Origin: Planococcus citri
Taxonomy: Eukaryota > Arthropoda > Insecta > Hemiptera > Pseudococcidae
Assembly: GCF_950023065.1 (NCBI RefSeq)
Contig: NC_088681.1
Span: 67,242,836 to 67,306,835 of the forward strand
Length of the DNA stretch: 64,000 nt
Reading direction: 5' to 3'
In this document: positions 46,501 to 57,219 of the stretch, piece by piece
Numbering within the stretch: the stretch's first letter is position 1
Layout: every line of letters begins with the position of its first letter
Translations under genes and position numbers: made by a program
Notes under the pieces: model-generated
Databases searched by the model: none
What the model saw: only the letters and a program-made list of their open reading frames with translations
Told to the model about the DNA's origin: nothing

Positions 46501-46600
46501 ATAATATTGTAGATTTTGAAAAGTTTCCAGTGCTTAACGAACATTTTTTTGGCGAGCAATCTCCATATTTATAGGTCTCTACGCCTGTTCTGAAAAAATG
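43519..46600. other. no supported gene; microsatellites
   Basis: Overlapping ORFs of 143, 151 and 160 codons on minus (43769-44558) and 179 codons on plus (44828-45367) lie in different frames over the same bases without recognisable motifs. GTAG repeats occur at 45404-45423 and 46155-46178. Confidence 0.4.
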
Positions 46601-46879
46601 AGTTAAATCGTTGACTGGGTCATCCAAGTACCATCAACTTATAGTTTTGGGTTTAAATCCTTAAAAGTCAAAGTTGAGCTTTTTTCAAAAATTTGGTTGA
46701 AAATTTGAAAAAAAAATCCTGAAGCATGCATTTTTATGATATTTAACAACTCGGGGCTTCTCGTGATGGGATCAATGGGATCAGGTGGTTCAAAAAAATT
46801 GAGATCGATAGTGAGTAATAAAATACAAAAAAAAAATCTAAAGACCAGATTTATAGGGTGGATCACAAACAAAAAAAAA

Positions 46880-46985
46880 AAAAAAAATGTTGGAAGATTT
46901 CGACCAAATTCAGTACAGACGTTCACTTCCGAGTTGAAAGTCAATCAGAAAAATTTTTGGCACCGGAGATGATCCTGGAAAGAAA
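46880..46985 (-). repeat. dispersed repeat R1, copy 2
   Basis: On the minus strand it reads TTTTTCTGATTGACTTTCAA, then CTGAATTTGGTCGAAATCTT, then a poly-T and GTGATCCACC. The same order occurs near 21.3, 60.8 and 62.5 kb. Confidence 0.5.
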
Positions 46986-47345
46986 ATATGGGTCCTCAAT
47001 GAGGGAGTATTTTCGAAAAAAATCAAGGTTTTTCCCTCTAGCCTCTACTCGCAGTACCTTTTTTTTAAAGGGTAGCAATCAGACTCCAACATTGGGAATC
47101 ACGACGAAAAATTTCAATTGCTGAAAAAAATAACCATCACCATCTCCACCTCCACTTCGGGCCAATCTCACATTCGTCTCATACCATGTATCAACTCAAC
47201 CTGAACACCGCCAGTTTTACCACCACCTACCTACCGCTGTTGTTCAATGCTATTTCTTTGGTGTTAATAAAATTGCATACCCAAGACGCCGTAAATACGT
47301 TACCAAGGCGTCGAGAATCCACTACCGCGGATTGTTCTCCACTTA

Positions 47346-47625
47346 GTCCGGCATATGACAATAGGAGTAATTGCACCCCCCCCCCCCAGGACCACCGGGA
47401 CAACTTTTTTCTTAAAGGGGACATCCTAAGGAGCATTTTAAAGCAAACTTGCCAAAAAAAGTTGGCCTTACTCACAAAATGGCCGCCATTTTGTAAGTAA
47501 GGCCAACTTTTTTTTGGCAAGTTTGCTTTAAAATGTTTCTTAGGATGTCCCCTTTAAGAAAAAAGTTGTCCCGGAGGATCGGCGGGGGGGGGGGGTGCAA
47601 TTACTCCTATTGTCATATGCAGGAC
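47346..47625. mobile_element. 280-bp hairpin MITE of the GTCC-foldback family
   Basis: Almost the whole element is one inverted repeat. Each arm is about 135 bp, from GTCCGGCATATGACAATAGG through GGGACAACTTTTTTCTTAA and GCAAACTTGCC to the centre, AAAATGGCCGCCATTTT. TA flanks both ends (47344-47345 and 47626-47627). Its arms match the outer arms of the 2.96-kb element at 23024, so it is the compact form of the same family. It sits 132 bp from the exon at 47758-47825, inside the intron. Confidence 0.88.
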
Positions 47626-47757
47626 TAATTATTCGACGTTTCATTACATCGTACGATTGTCACGTCTCACCAAGGTTTTTTTTCCACAGTTACACAAAAT
47701 TTCAAACCGATAAATTCTATTTTTGTACGATTAAATAAACAGATGAATATCACTTAC

Positions 47758-47825
47758 TTTCTTTGTACTGCAAAACGTTGTAGTGTTTTTCGTGTATCAC
47801 AACACATCGACGACAATTATCCTCC
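47758..47825 (-). CDS. internal exon, conserved cysteine-rich arthropod protein
   Basis: A 68-bp exon with acceptor TGTGCTTTCAG before 47825 and donor GTAAGTG after 47758. It is entered with one base completing a codon and left in phase 1 (A|CT with the exon at 28157). It encodes EDNCRRCVVIHEKHYNVLQYKE. The CxxCVVIHEKH.NVLQYKE block is, from memory, the end of the first conserved domain of the arthropod DUF7042-7045-type proteins. It directly precedes the LC..I.GDAPLYSMFR block, which is what the next exon supplies. The preceding part (signal peptide and CxFP..W region) was not found in 47826-64000 and probably lies beyond the right edge. Confidence 0.83.
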
Positions 47826-50800
47826 CTGAAAGCACACAAATAAAGCGAGAAAATTAGCGAATGAAATACAAATACATACATGCACGTAAAACGGTCACCT
47901 CGAAATACGCATCAAAGGGCGACTGGACAAGTACATATTATTATGATTATTTGCGAAACAAAAATAGAATAGGAAAAGAATTTATGACGTTTGAGCGCAG
48001 TCCATTTAATCGGTTTACTACGTATGTATTTTCTGTGTTTTTTCCCTCTTTATTCAATCGTCGCATTTTACAAAATGGCGCGAAACAATCCATCGTTACG
48101 CAGGTAAAAAAATTGCGAATAATTTTATCGCTATTTATTGGCGAATGATTTTTCTTCGTTCATTTTTTCTTTCTTCCTTCCCTTCCCTTCCTCCCCCTCA
48201 ACCCACACAATTTTTTAATAAAAATTATACACAAACGTCGTCGACAAACAAATCGGTTTTTTTATTTTTCAGTAGGTAATTTTCTTTTTTTCTTTTTCAT
48301 TTTGTTTGAATGAAAATTTTACGTAGGTGAAAACTGAAAAGAAAATAACGAGGGAAAATTGCGACGCAAAATTTTTTTTAAATCATGTTCCATGGGTTAG
48401 GTATTTGTATTTTTACAAATTAAACGCCTGATTTTTTATTTTCGCGATCATTTTTTTTTAATACAGTCGAAAACATTTTGAAAAATCTATAACAAACATT
48501 CTATGGTCCAATTTACTTACTAAAATAAATTTAATTTTGAAAAAGGTAAGTACATTTTTTTCCCCGTAGTTTTTTCAAAAACTGAAAACCATTTTAATTC
48601 TACCACAAATTTGCGGGAGGATTTGTGCTGCTAAATTACAAACCAGAAAACATCAATTTTTTTCAAATATTTCTAGTTTTAAAATAAGAGCAATCGAATT
48701 TTGGTCCGAGACAAAGAGAAATCCAAAGATAGTGCAAAAATATACCAAACTGGATTTTCCTATTTTTAAAAAAATTCCATAAAAATGAATTCAGGATATC
48801 AAAAATGGCACACAAATCAAATTTCAACATTTCTGTCTCAATTTGAGCAAATTTTGTTATTTTTCACCACGTTGATCAAAAAATCCTTTCAATAAATTTT
48901 ACGCCAAAAGGGATGAGCAGCGGGTGAATTACAGCAAACAATATTGGGACGAATTTTCATTCTGATAAATCAACATTTACTCTACATCGTTCTCGTTTGA
49001 GAACATAAATTACATGCATAAAAATTAATTAATTTTTTTCGCTGTTTATTTTCAATTACTAGATAAGCTCGAAAGAGCTCGCGACTAATAACGATATTAC
49101 CTACGTTACGATTTCAATTAAAATCGAAGCAAATCACCTTTCAGCAAAAAAATAAAAATCACGCGTGAAAAGATGAGATGATACTCTAGCTTTTTATTTC
49201 GCTTCAAAAAAGAGAGTTGATAGGTACAGAATGGGGGGATAGGGGGGATTGAAAAAAATGAATATTTTGAACCGATTGTAATAACCTCGTATTTCTCTCC
49301 AGCTTCGTATTTTTTTCTCCATGTACTGCTCGAATTTTATTCATTTTTTCTACACCCTGTCTCGCCTTATTCGCATCTAGCAGAGCTGGTAATATTACAG
49401 GTATTACCTGGCTTGGCTGCTCGTCGACGCGAAATGAAAATACTACGTAATGATGATATATAACCTTCGCGGATTATTCACTGATGCGGCGCGAGGGGAT
49501 CGGTGAAGAGGGGTTGTTCAACCTTTGACACTCATTTTTTTCACCTATCAATCTTTCGAAGCCGGAGCACGACTGTATAGGATGGGGGAAAAAATATACC
49601 TAATCAACTTTCCAACGCTACTGTAGCTAGGTACGTTTATTTAATTGGCATTTATGCAATTTCCTTGCTCAATTTTTCTCTTTCGTATAGACTGTGCGTT
49701 TGTATAAACAAACAATATTTAATATCGTACGTAAACGTGTAGGGTGTATACGTTTTTTATGAGAATTTTTCCCTCTTTTATGAATCAATTTTTGCACAAT
49801 TGTTCTCGCTGAATAAGGGTGTTTTTCGGGTACTTATGTGGGATGTTGATCGAGAAATCTGAAATTCTTTAGCATAATTTTCACCAAGGGTGAATGACAC
49901 GTTTAAACAAAGCCGAAATCAGAGGTTAACCATTGTAAATGAAGGGGATGAAAAAAAAGCTCGCTTTTTACTTCATCTTCATCTCTCGAATTTTCGCTAA
50001 GATGACTATTTCAAAAATTAGCTACGAATTTTTTTCTTTTATAAATTAATTTTTCAAATTACACCTAATGTTGTTTTTTTTCCTTTGATTTCTTTTTTTT
50101 CCTTCTTCAAATTCCACGACTTCAAAGTCGTATACGAAAAGTAAGGCTGTTGGCGAGGATTTTACTCGACAAACCTTTTAGGAATGTCACGTGGAAATTT
50201 TTTTCAACGTTTCTACATCCAATCTTTTAGCGCGAAAAATTCTCAAAATTCCGACGAAAAGATGAAAATTTCATATTTTATTTTACGGTCTGTTAATCTG
50301 CTTTGAAATTTTCACCTTTTAGCTGGCGACCTTCGTTTCGTCGTAAGTACATTTTTTTCTTCTCGAGGGAATAACATTATTATAATCTCAAACCACGTAG
50401 TATTTCAGCGTTTGCGCTTCAACGTCGCGATGGCGATGGCGTAGCGACGTAGCGTGGGTAGAATTTTTTTTTTTTGCTTATGTGACTCAATTTAATGGGG
50501 TATGTTTTGAGAAATTTCCCATACCATGTACAAACTAGAAATAGAAAGAGGTATTTTAAAACGAAATTATATGAAAAAGTACGAAAATTTTTTGCAGAAA
50601 ATTCTGCCAATTTTTTCAATTGATAGGAATGATTACCAAATGTCAAAAATCGAAACTCTCACATTTTATCTATGTATTTTTCTTTAAGGGGAGGGAAAGT
50701 TTTTTTTTATTGAAAATTGATTTTTCAAAAAATATGCAACTTTGGAGGTTCTCTATGAAGGATAGAGTTTTTGGCGGAAAGGGGGAGGGGGTCTTGAAAA

Positions 50801-50870
50801 CGAGATTAGTCAAAAGGATTCTAAAGTAGATATTGGGAAACGTTGAAAAATAGTGGATTTATTTTCGTGA
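47826..50870. other. no recognisable gene
   Basis: Upstream intron of the host gene. It is AT-rich and no element ends or exons were recognised. Simple T and A runs only. Confidence 0.4.
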
Positions 50871-50873
50871 GGT

Positions 50874-50890
50874 GGGGGGGGGGGGGGGGG
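50874..50890 (+). repeat. G17 homopolymer run
   Basis: Seventeen consecutive G. Comparable runs are at 31150-31166 (17), 59222-59236 (15), 60064-60077 (14), 39609-39620 (12) and 47584-47595 (12). Confidence 0.85.
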
Positions 50891-50899
50891 TGTGCAAAA

Positions 50900-51660
50900 G
50901 AAATTCCGAGAAGAACTGGAAAAATAAAAGGAAGACAAGTTGGAAGAAGGACAAGGTAAGGTATTGAAGAAAAGTGGCAAGCATAGAAACAAAAGGTTAA
51001 AACAGCAGCAGAATAGTCTATTCCACTCAAAGGAAAAAGAAAACACAACCCATGGATGAGTCAAGAGATACTGGATCTGATGGAAGAACGAAGAAAAGCA
51101 AAACAGGCCAAGTAGTGAATACACAGCACTAAATAATGAGATCATGGGAAGGTGCAGAATGGTCAAAAATGAGTGGTATGAGAAGAAGTGCAAAGAAATA
51201 GAAGATCTGGAGAAAACGTAACTCTAGAGAAATGCATACCAAAGTGGAGCAGATGATGGCCATCCACAAGAAAAGGAGAAGTGGAATAGCATACTTATAT
51301 GCGAAGAAAAGACAGAAAGTATTGTGTCAACAATCTAGAAACAGAAGAGGTCTGGATCAGCTACATACAAGAACTGTATGGAGATGACACACAACCAGCT
51401 CAAATTGAAGTTTCATCCACAGAGGAGGCACCACTAATAGAAATGTGGGAGCTGAGGAACGTGATGAAGAGAGCCAGAAACCACAAAGCAGTGGGAGAAG
51501 ATCTCATATCTCATAGCAGTAGACTTGATTATGGTACTGATGTGACAGGAGCGGAAAGTATGCGATTAACAAGTGCAAAGATTAAGGAGCAAGGCGAAGC
51601 GGAGCAACTTGAATCACACAAGTTAATCAGGTTACGGTCCTGCTGAAATGTTTAAATTGT
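50900..51660 (+). pseudogene. LINE pseudogene, 5' part (endonuclease-RT linker)
   Basis: Fragments in several frames: QPWMSQEILDLMEERRKAKQ (about 51045), YTALNNEIMGRCRMVKNEWY, and within the 115-codon ORF 51299-51646 the blocks LYGDDTQPAQIE and RARNHKAVGEDLI. These match the linker and first RT block of APE-type LINEs of the kind with KKCSDYRTISLM motifs (RTE/L1-like, clade not determined). Around 51505-51630 an unrelated stretch of about 120 bp separates GEDLI from PAEMFKL. The gene is frameshifted and is continued at 53960 after a repeat nest. Confidence 0.7.
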
Positions 51661-51721
51661 TAATTTTGAATTTGTAGACATGCACGGAAAATGGTTACTT
51701 TCTTCCCTAAGAAGGAAAGTA

Positions 51722-52330
51722 CAGTAAAAGCTCGTTATAACGCTTTCGGATATAACGCTGATTTCGTTATAACGCTGATTCCTTCCGGTCCCTTGACATC
51801 CCCATTTAAACCAATGTAAAATTAATCGCGATATAACGCTCATGAGCAATTATAAATCGCGTTTTAACGCTCTAAAATTCAGGAAAAATCACATTTTTTG
51901 CATAATTTTAACAACAAAAACCTAATTTTTTGCGAAAAAAAGCTTACTCATGTGTAAAAATTTATCAATTTCTGAAAATTTTGCCCGCAACAACAGTTTT
52001 TTTTTGCAATTTTAGTAGTTTTGATTTTAAAAAAAGAAAAAAAACACTTTTATGGCAAAATTTTGCCAAAAAAATCAGTAATATTATTATAACAGACCTC
52101 AAAATCAAAGTAAAATTTCAGATTTTTTCATTTCCAACTGGAACAGTGGTTCAAATTCAAAATAAAGTGTTCGTTTCCACTTCCTTTATAACGCTTTTTT
52201 CGTTTTAAAACGAGAATTCGCGGTATAACGCTAATCAGCGTTAAAATGAGACTTTCTGTTATAACGCGCTTCGGCTTATAACGCTCTTTTTCTCCAGTCC
52301 CTTGAAGAGCGTTATAACAAGCTTTTACTG
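51722..52330. mobile_element. pogo/Tigger-like MITE, 609 bp
   Basis: Terminal inverted repeats CAGTAAAAGCTCGTTATAAC (left) and the inverse CAGTAAAAGCTTGTTATAAC (right) are flanked by TA (51720-51721 and 52331-52332). CAGT...CGTTATAACG is the terminal style of the pogo/Tigger group. The words CGTTATAACGCT/GATATAACGCT recur several times inside both ends. There is no transposase. It is inserted in the LINE pseudogene. Confidence 0.85.
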
Positions 52331-52626
52331 TAACTGTTTTCTGTGCATGTTTTGATGGCTGTGTTAAAGATGTATTTTCCAACCACAAAACTGTCTAAGA
52401 AACTATTCATTTTCCAATCATATGAAATTAAAATATCTACCCGCGTAGCACTGACGAGATCGTCAGTGACCTCAACAAAAGTATTGACATGATTTTACAC
52501 GATTGTTGATTGAAAAAAGTCTAAACATTATCCACAAAGGGGTTAATCTAACTACGTTTAAGATGATTGATTAAAAATTGACACTTTCTTCAAAAACTAT
52601 GATGAAAATGCTGATGGTCGTCATTG

Positions 52627-52920
52627 CTGTCTACATTTGTATCTACAGTCATGTGCAAGATTTTGATATATTGTAGATACCTTTGTAGACCCGTGATTGA
52701 TATTGAAATTCAGGTCATCTTGTCAATCTGAAGTTGATGTCAACTATAAGATAGACAAAAGCATCTACAAAATTTTGATCTTGTATGTATAGTTACTTTT
52801 AATTGTCAACAACTTTGGCATCGGCAAGACGACCTGAATTTCAATATTGATTATAGGGTGACAGGGTCTACAAAAGTATCTACAAAATGTCAACATCAAG
52901 TAGATACTTCTGTAGATCTT
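52627..52920. repeat. inverted-repeat element in the repeat nest
   Basis: The left arm (TCTACATTTGTATCTACAGT...TTGTAGATACCTTTGTAGAC...GATATTGAAATTCAGGTC) is matched in inverse at 52827-52920. Arms of roughly 90-100 bp surround a loop of about 100 bp. A target duplication was not identified. Confidence 0.65.
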
Positions 52921-53114
52921 GTAATTGACATCAACCATCTGGTTAATATTGGTGAGAAAGTTGATGTCGATTACAAGATCTATAAAATATTTTTAGAAAT
53001 TTTGAAGTATTGCCGACTCATTTGTCGATGTCCAAGTCGACAATACAAGAAGAAAAATTTTCCAAGTCCAGAATAAGATGGACTGAATATTCTTTTAAGG
53101 CCTCTCCACTCAAC

Positions 53115-53195
53115 AGCGGCAATGGTCTAGTGGTTAGGGAATGTATCAGAAGTGTATAGCAACCTTGGTTCGATCCCTACCCAGGGCAACTTTTT
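53115..53195 (+). mobile_element. tRNA-derived SINE head
   Basis: A box TGGTCTAGTGG (53123-53133) and B box GGTTCGATCC (53167-53176), spaced 33 nt apart, followed by a T run. The anticodon region does not pair as in a functional tRNA. The GGTTAGGG.ATGTA stretch resembles the SINE at 8762. Confidence 0.6.
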
Positions 53196-53321
53196 TTTCT
53201 TTCAAAAAATTTTTTAGGGTGAAATATTTTTGAGAATAATAATTTTACTTGAAGCAAAAAAAGAGTTTTGGGCACATTTTGCACATTTTCAATCAAAATT
53301 TGCTTCTTTTAGACTCAAAAA

Positions 53322-53899
53322 ATGACACCAATTGATTTTGATTCTTTTAGACTCAAAAAATGACACCAATACGCTCAGTAAGTTTGATCACGTGACTCCC
53401 ACTTTTTGGAGCAATTCTCGTGAGAATGATAACAGGCAAACGGGAACTTGTATTTTACGAGTGAATTTGAGCGTAATTTTTGCAATTGATCGACTTTTGT
53501 GAACTCGTGTTTTAAAATAATGTTTTCTGAAATGAAAGGATTCAATATCATAAGAAATGAAAGCATTTGCGCTATTATTTGGTAAGTTTTTACCGAATTT
53601 TGACCTCTCAGAGACATTAAAACGATTGTAAAATCCGTCCATAAGTACTTAGCTTGTACAATTCAGTTCATTGTTCTTCAGGACGACACAAATAACTATT
53701 TAAAACTCCAACACTAAAAAAATTCACCGTAGATCGTTCATAATTGAAGTCAAAACTTGGTCATATGCAGGGAAACGGGCAATTCCCATTTCCTTGCAAT
53801 CATTATCACGTGAATAGCTCCAATCACGTGATCAAACTTGCTGAGCGTATTGATTTTGATATCAACTTCTCACTCGTAATTTATCAACATTGGTGTCAA
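53322..53899. repeat. inverted-repeat element, about 580 bp
   Basis: GACACCAAT and AATACGCTCAGTAAGTTTGA with TCACGTGA on the left recur in inverse on the right (TGATCAAACTTGCTGAGCGT near 53828 and TTGGTGTCAA at 53890). The left end also contains a direct duplication of TTTTAGACTCAAAAAATGAC (about 53308 and 53345). No ORF. Confidence 0.65.
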
Positions 53900-53959
53900 C
53901 AAATATCATGTTGACAAGTAACAGATTAGAGATCTCATCTTTTCCATCGACTTTGGCAT

Positions 53960-54815
53960 CATTTTTGTGCTACGTGGGTAACACCGGAGTACAAAAAGGA
54001 GTTTCTGAAGATAATAAATGAAATATACAATGAAGGTACACTTCCTAAGGACTTCAAAGCAGTAAATTTTGTACCAATAACAAAGAAGAACAACTCGCAA
54101 AAATGCTCTGAACATAGAACCATTGCATTAATGAGCCATGCACTGAAGCTACTACTCACCATCATAAATACTAGAATTGAAAAGAAGATAAATGAAAATC
54201 TAAGCAAATCACAATATGGCTTTGTAGCAAAAAAAGGGGACAAGAGATGCAATTGCCCTGCTGAAAGTGATCATTCAAAGAACACTGAATGCAAACAGGG
54301 AAATCATTGCTTGCTTCATCAATTATGAGAAAGCATTCGATTGTGTCAACCGTGAGAGGATGTTGGAGATCCTAAAGAAATACTATATCAATGACAAAGA
54401 CCTGCAAATAATCAAGAACCTGTACTTGGAGCAGAGCACAAACATCAAGATTGGAACTGAGTAGGTACTTAGAGAACGGATGTGGTATAAAGAGAGGTGT
54501 GTGATAAGGATGCCCCCTCTCACCTGGGTTGTTCAACAAATCAACATGTATGCAGAAGAAAATAATGAGAGAAGCGTGAATCGAACAAATTGGATTCAAG
54601 ATCAATGGCAAGAGAATAAATGAAATAAGTTACAAAGATGACAAAGTGATCCTTGATGGAACAGAAGAGCAGATGCAAAAGATGATTTACCGAATCAACA
54701 GTGCTGGATTAAAATACAGAATGAAAATAAATGTAGGCAAGACCAAGGTGATGAGATTTACAAAAGGAGATGATAAAGAGGTCAAAATCAAAATTGGAAC
54801 CGTAGGAAATTTTTA
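53960..54815 (+). pseudogene. LINE pseudogene, 3' part (reverse transcriptase)
   Basis: Continues the pseudogene at 50900-51660. Blocks are EYKKEFLKIINEIYNEGTLP, FVPITKKNNSQKCSEHRTIA, SQYGFVAKKG, then after a shift FINYEKAFDCVNRE, and SYKDDKVILDGTEEQ. The motif A aspartate is replaced by Asn (FIN for FID) and the YADD box reads YKDD. There is also an in-frame stop near 54580, so the RT is dead. It ends without a clear tail near 54815. Confidence 0.8.
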
Positions 54816-57215
54816 CAAATTATTTCTCGTTATTTTTTTTTTTGATTTTTGAATTTTTATGGGACTCCTGGGGTGTAGAAATGTTTTTTTTTTTTTTTGA
54901 AACAAGGCGATTTGAGAGAATTTTAGCGCAGAACTGGAGAATTTTTAGGAAACATTTTTAAGTATTACTCACTCGTATTTTTTGGTTTTTTCGATTGAGG
55001 GGGGGGGGGAGAATTTCAGGACACTTTTTTTGTGGTGTTGGGAAAATCAGAGAACTGGGAATATTTTCAACACAATGATGACTCGTAGATTTGGCAAAAT
55101 GGAAATTATTTTCGCAATAGATATCGACGAAACTAACAATAGTACCAGTAGGTATAGCTATCTCCTAGAAAAACCAGGGCCATCGTTTATTATACCTCGC
55201 CACGATGATGATGTAGCAGCCGCAGCACCGACGAATTAAACGCCGGCAAAGTTTTTAAATTTGGTTTTTGTAGTATAAATGAAAGAACGAATGCCGATGG
55301 CGAACGCGAGCAGTTTATCAGAAAAGGTATTAAAGTTACGGCGAAATATTGTTGTAATGTGCAAAGTTTGGCAATAACTAAAGTAGAAAAACTTGTATAA
55401 ATAGAGGTGTGTGTGTGTCTGTCTCTGTATAGGTACCTTTGAAACGGGGAGCGATGTTTTACGTGTGTAATGTGTATGTGGATCTGGATATTATTATTAT
55501 TATTGTAGGTGTATAATAAATTCGAGGCGGTAAAATTTATCATTCGATTTGAAAAATGGTACCGCCAACCGAACGTGGCAATTTATTGGTCATACACGGG
55601 CCAAAAATGAAAACCAGAAACGATTCTAAGGCGGACATTTCTTTCTCGTAGAGAGGGGATAAAGAAATCAACGAATAATTTACCAAACCGTAACTTTTGA
55701 TTTTTAGGTCAGCTTTACCACTTTTTATTTATGATAAGCGCGCTAACGCGTATAAACAAAATAATTTATCAGTCGAGTTGAGAGAAAAAAAAACTTATCA
55801 GTTGGAAAATTCCGAGTTGTTTCTTTTTTTCTCGCAAAAAGAAGTACTTCGGTATAGCCAGTTACTTCTCGTCTCGAGAAAGTGGCATGGCAGTGTTGCG
55901 ATAGAATTATTTAAAAAGTTTTTCTCCCAAGAAGGTGGTGGAGGTTGTTCTTTTTGCTTTTCTTTAGCAGGTTTTTTTCTTTTACCCCGTCTTTTTGTTG
56001 TCGTCGTTGTATATTTTTTTTCTTTCCTGTTTCGTAGTATTCATTAATCTTTTTAATAATCTGATCTAAGTCTCGGAAAAATACTCTGTCAATTTGGCTG
56101 ACGAACGGATTCAATTTCCGTTTAAGACTTTCTAGGTTGTTTTTTTATTATTATTATTTTTCTTTTCGGACGGCTTCTTATTTTTTTTTTTCCTAATTTA
56201 TTGTGAGAGTTATAGAATTTTTTTTTCGTTTTTTTGAAGTTTTCTCGGTTTATATATTTTTTTTTTTACTTTCGAAAGCTTTATTTTTGCGAATTTATAT
56301 CGAGAAAAAATAAAGCACGGTGTATAAAAGAAGATAAAGGTAGAGAGAGACCGAGAGTTTGAAAGGTACGGATAGAATTGGCTGAAAACCCAGCTTAAAC
56401 AAATATGGCCACGTTTAATTGAAAATCGCCATCGTACTCGTTTCCGCGTTTTAAACGATGCAACCACACAATTTCTTGTATTTCTCGGATAAGTACGAGT
56501 ATACAAGAGAGTGTGTAATTATGATATTAACGATTATCGAGCGAAAACGAGCTCGTTAGATGCCTCCTGTTGGTCTACATTCACGCTCTCCTTGCTCCCT
56601 GCCTTTCGTCCGACCCTTTCGTGGTAATGTACTCGTAATACTCATCGATAGCAGGGGGTAAGTGGTGAGGTGCCTCAGCTTTACAACAAATAGCATGGCG
56701 ATGGCGAAAATAATTTTAAAAGAGTCCATTTGCAAGTGGCCTGGTCTAGCTTCCTAGGAATAGCTTACTATGAGGTGCTTTACGAAGGGTCGAATGTGTA
56801 GGAGTATTATGACGCCTTTGGGGGTCATTATGTTTAACGGGCTGGTTTTTATTGCAGAATATCGGTCCAGAGCGTCGCGTCTTCGACACCCAAGCTCGGT
56901 GACCAGCAATGAGTACTATGTATACTGCTGCTCGCTATACCGTTGCTCGATATCATTACGATTGCATAGGATGGAATGGCGATGAGTTGAAAATCTTAGA
57001 GAGAGAGAAAGAGTGGTTAAATGAGCTATGACGTCGAAGGTTGTGTTTCATGGATGGAGATTGGATAGATGAGGAAGGAAAAACGATTAGTAAGAGGCTC
57101 CTTTGATTTGAGAAGTTCACTTTGTATAAGTTGGAGAACAGTAAATTATTGATTTTAATGAAAAATGAAAAATTATGGGAGAAAAACAACGAGATTTTGA
57201 CCATATACGATTAGC
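54816..57215. other. no recognisable gene; simple repeats
   Basis: AT-rich sequence with a G run at about 55000-55009, a TG run at 55407-55418 and ATT repeats at 55490-55504. ORFs are T-rich or Lys-rich and unsupported. Confidence 0.4.
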
Positions 57216-57219
57216 TACA

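Larger units (their letters stand above)
28158..47757 (-). other. 19.6-kb intron of the host gene
   Basis: Lies between donor GTAAGTG after 47758 and acceptor CCCAG before 28157. Phase 1 is preserved across it. It holds the BEL/Pao element and several MITEs. The stretches 30.3-32.1, 38.6-39.2 and 43.5-46.6 kb show no recognisable gene. Confidence 0.75.

Noticed and set aside
53115..53195. Functional tRNA gene
   Set aside because: As for the copy at 8762: promoter boxes without a complete cloverleaf.
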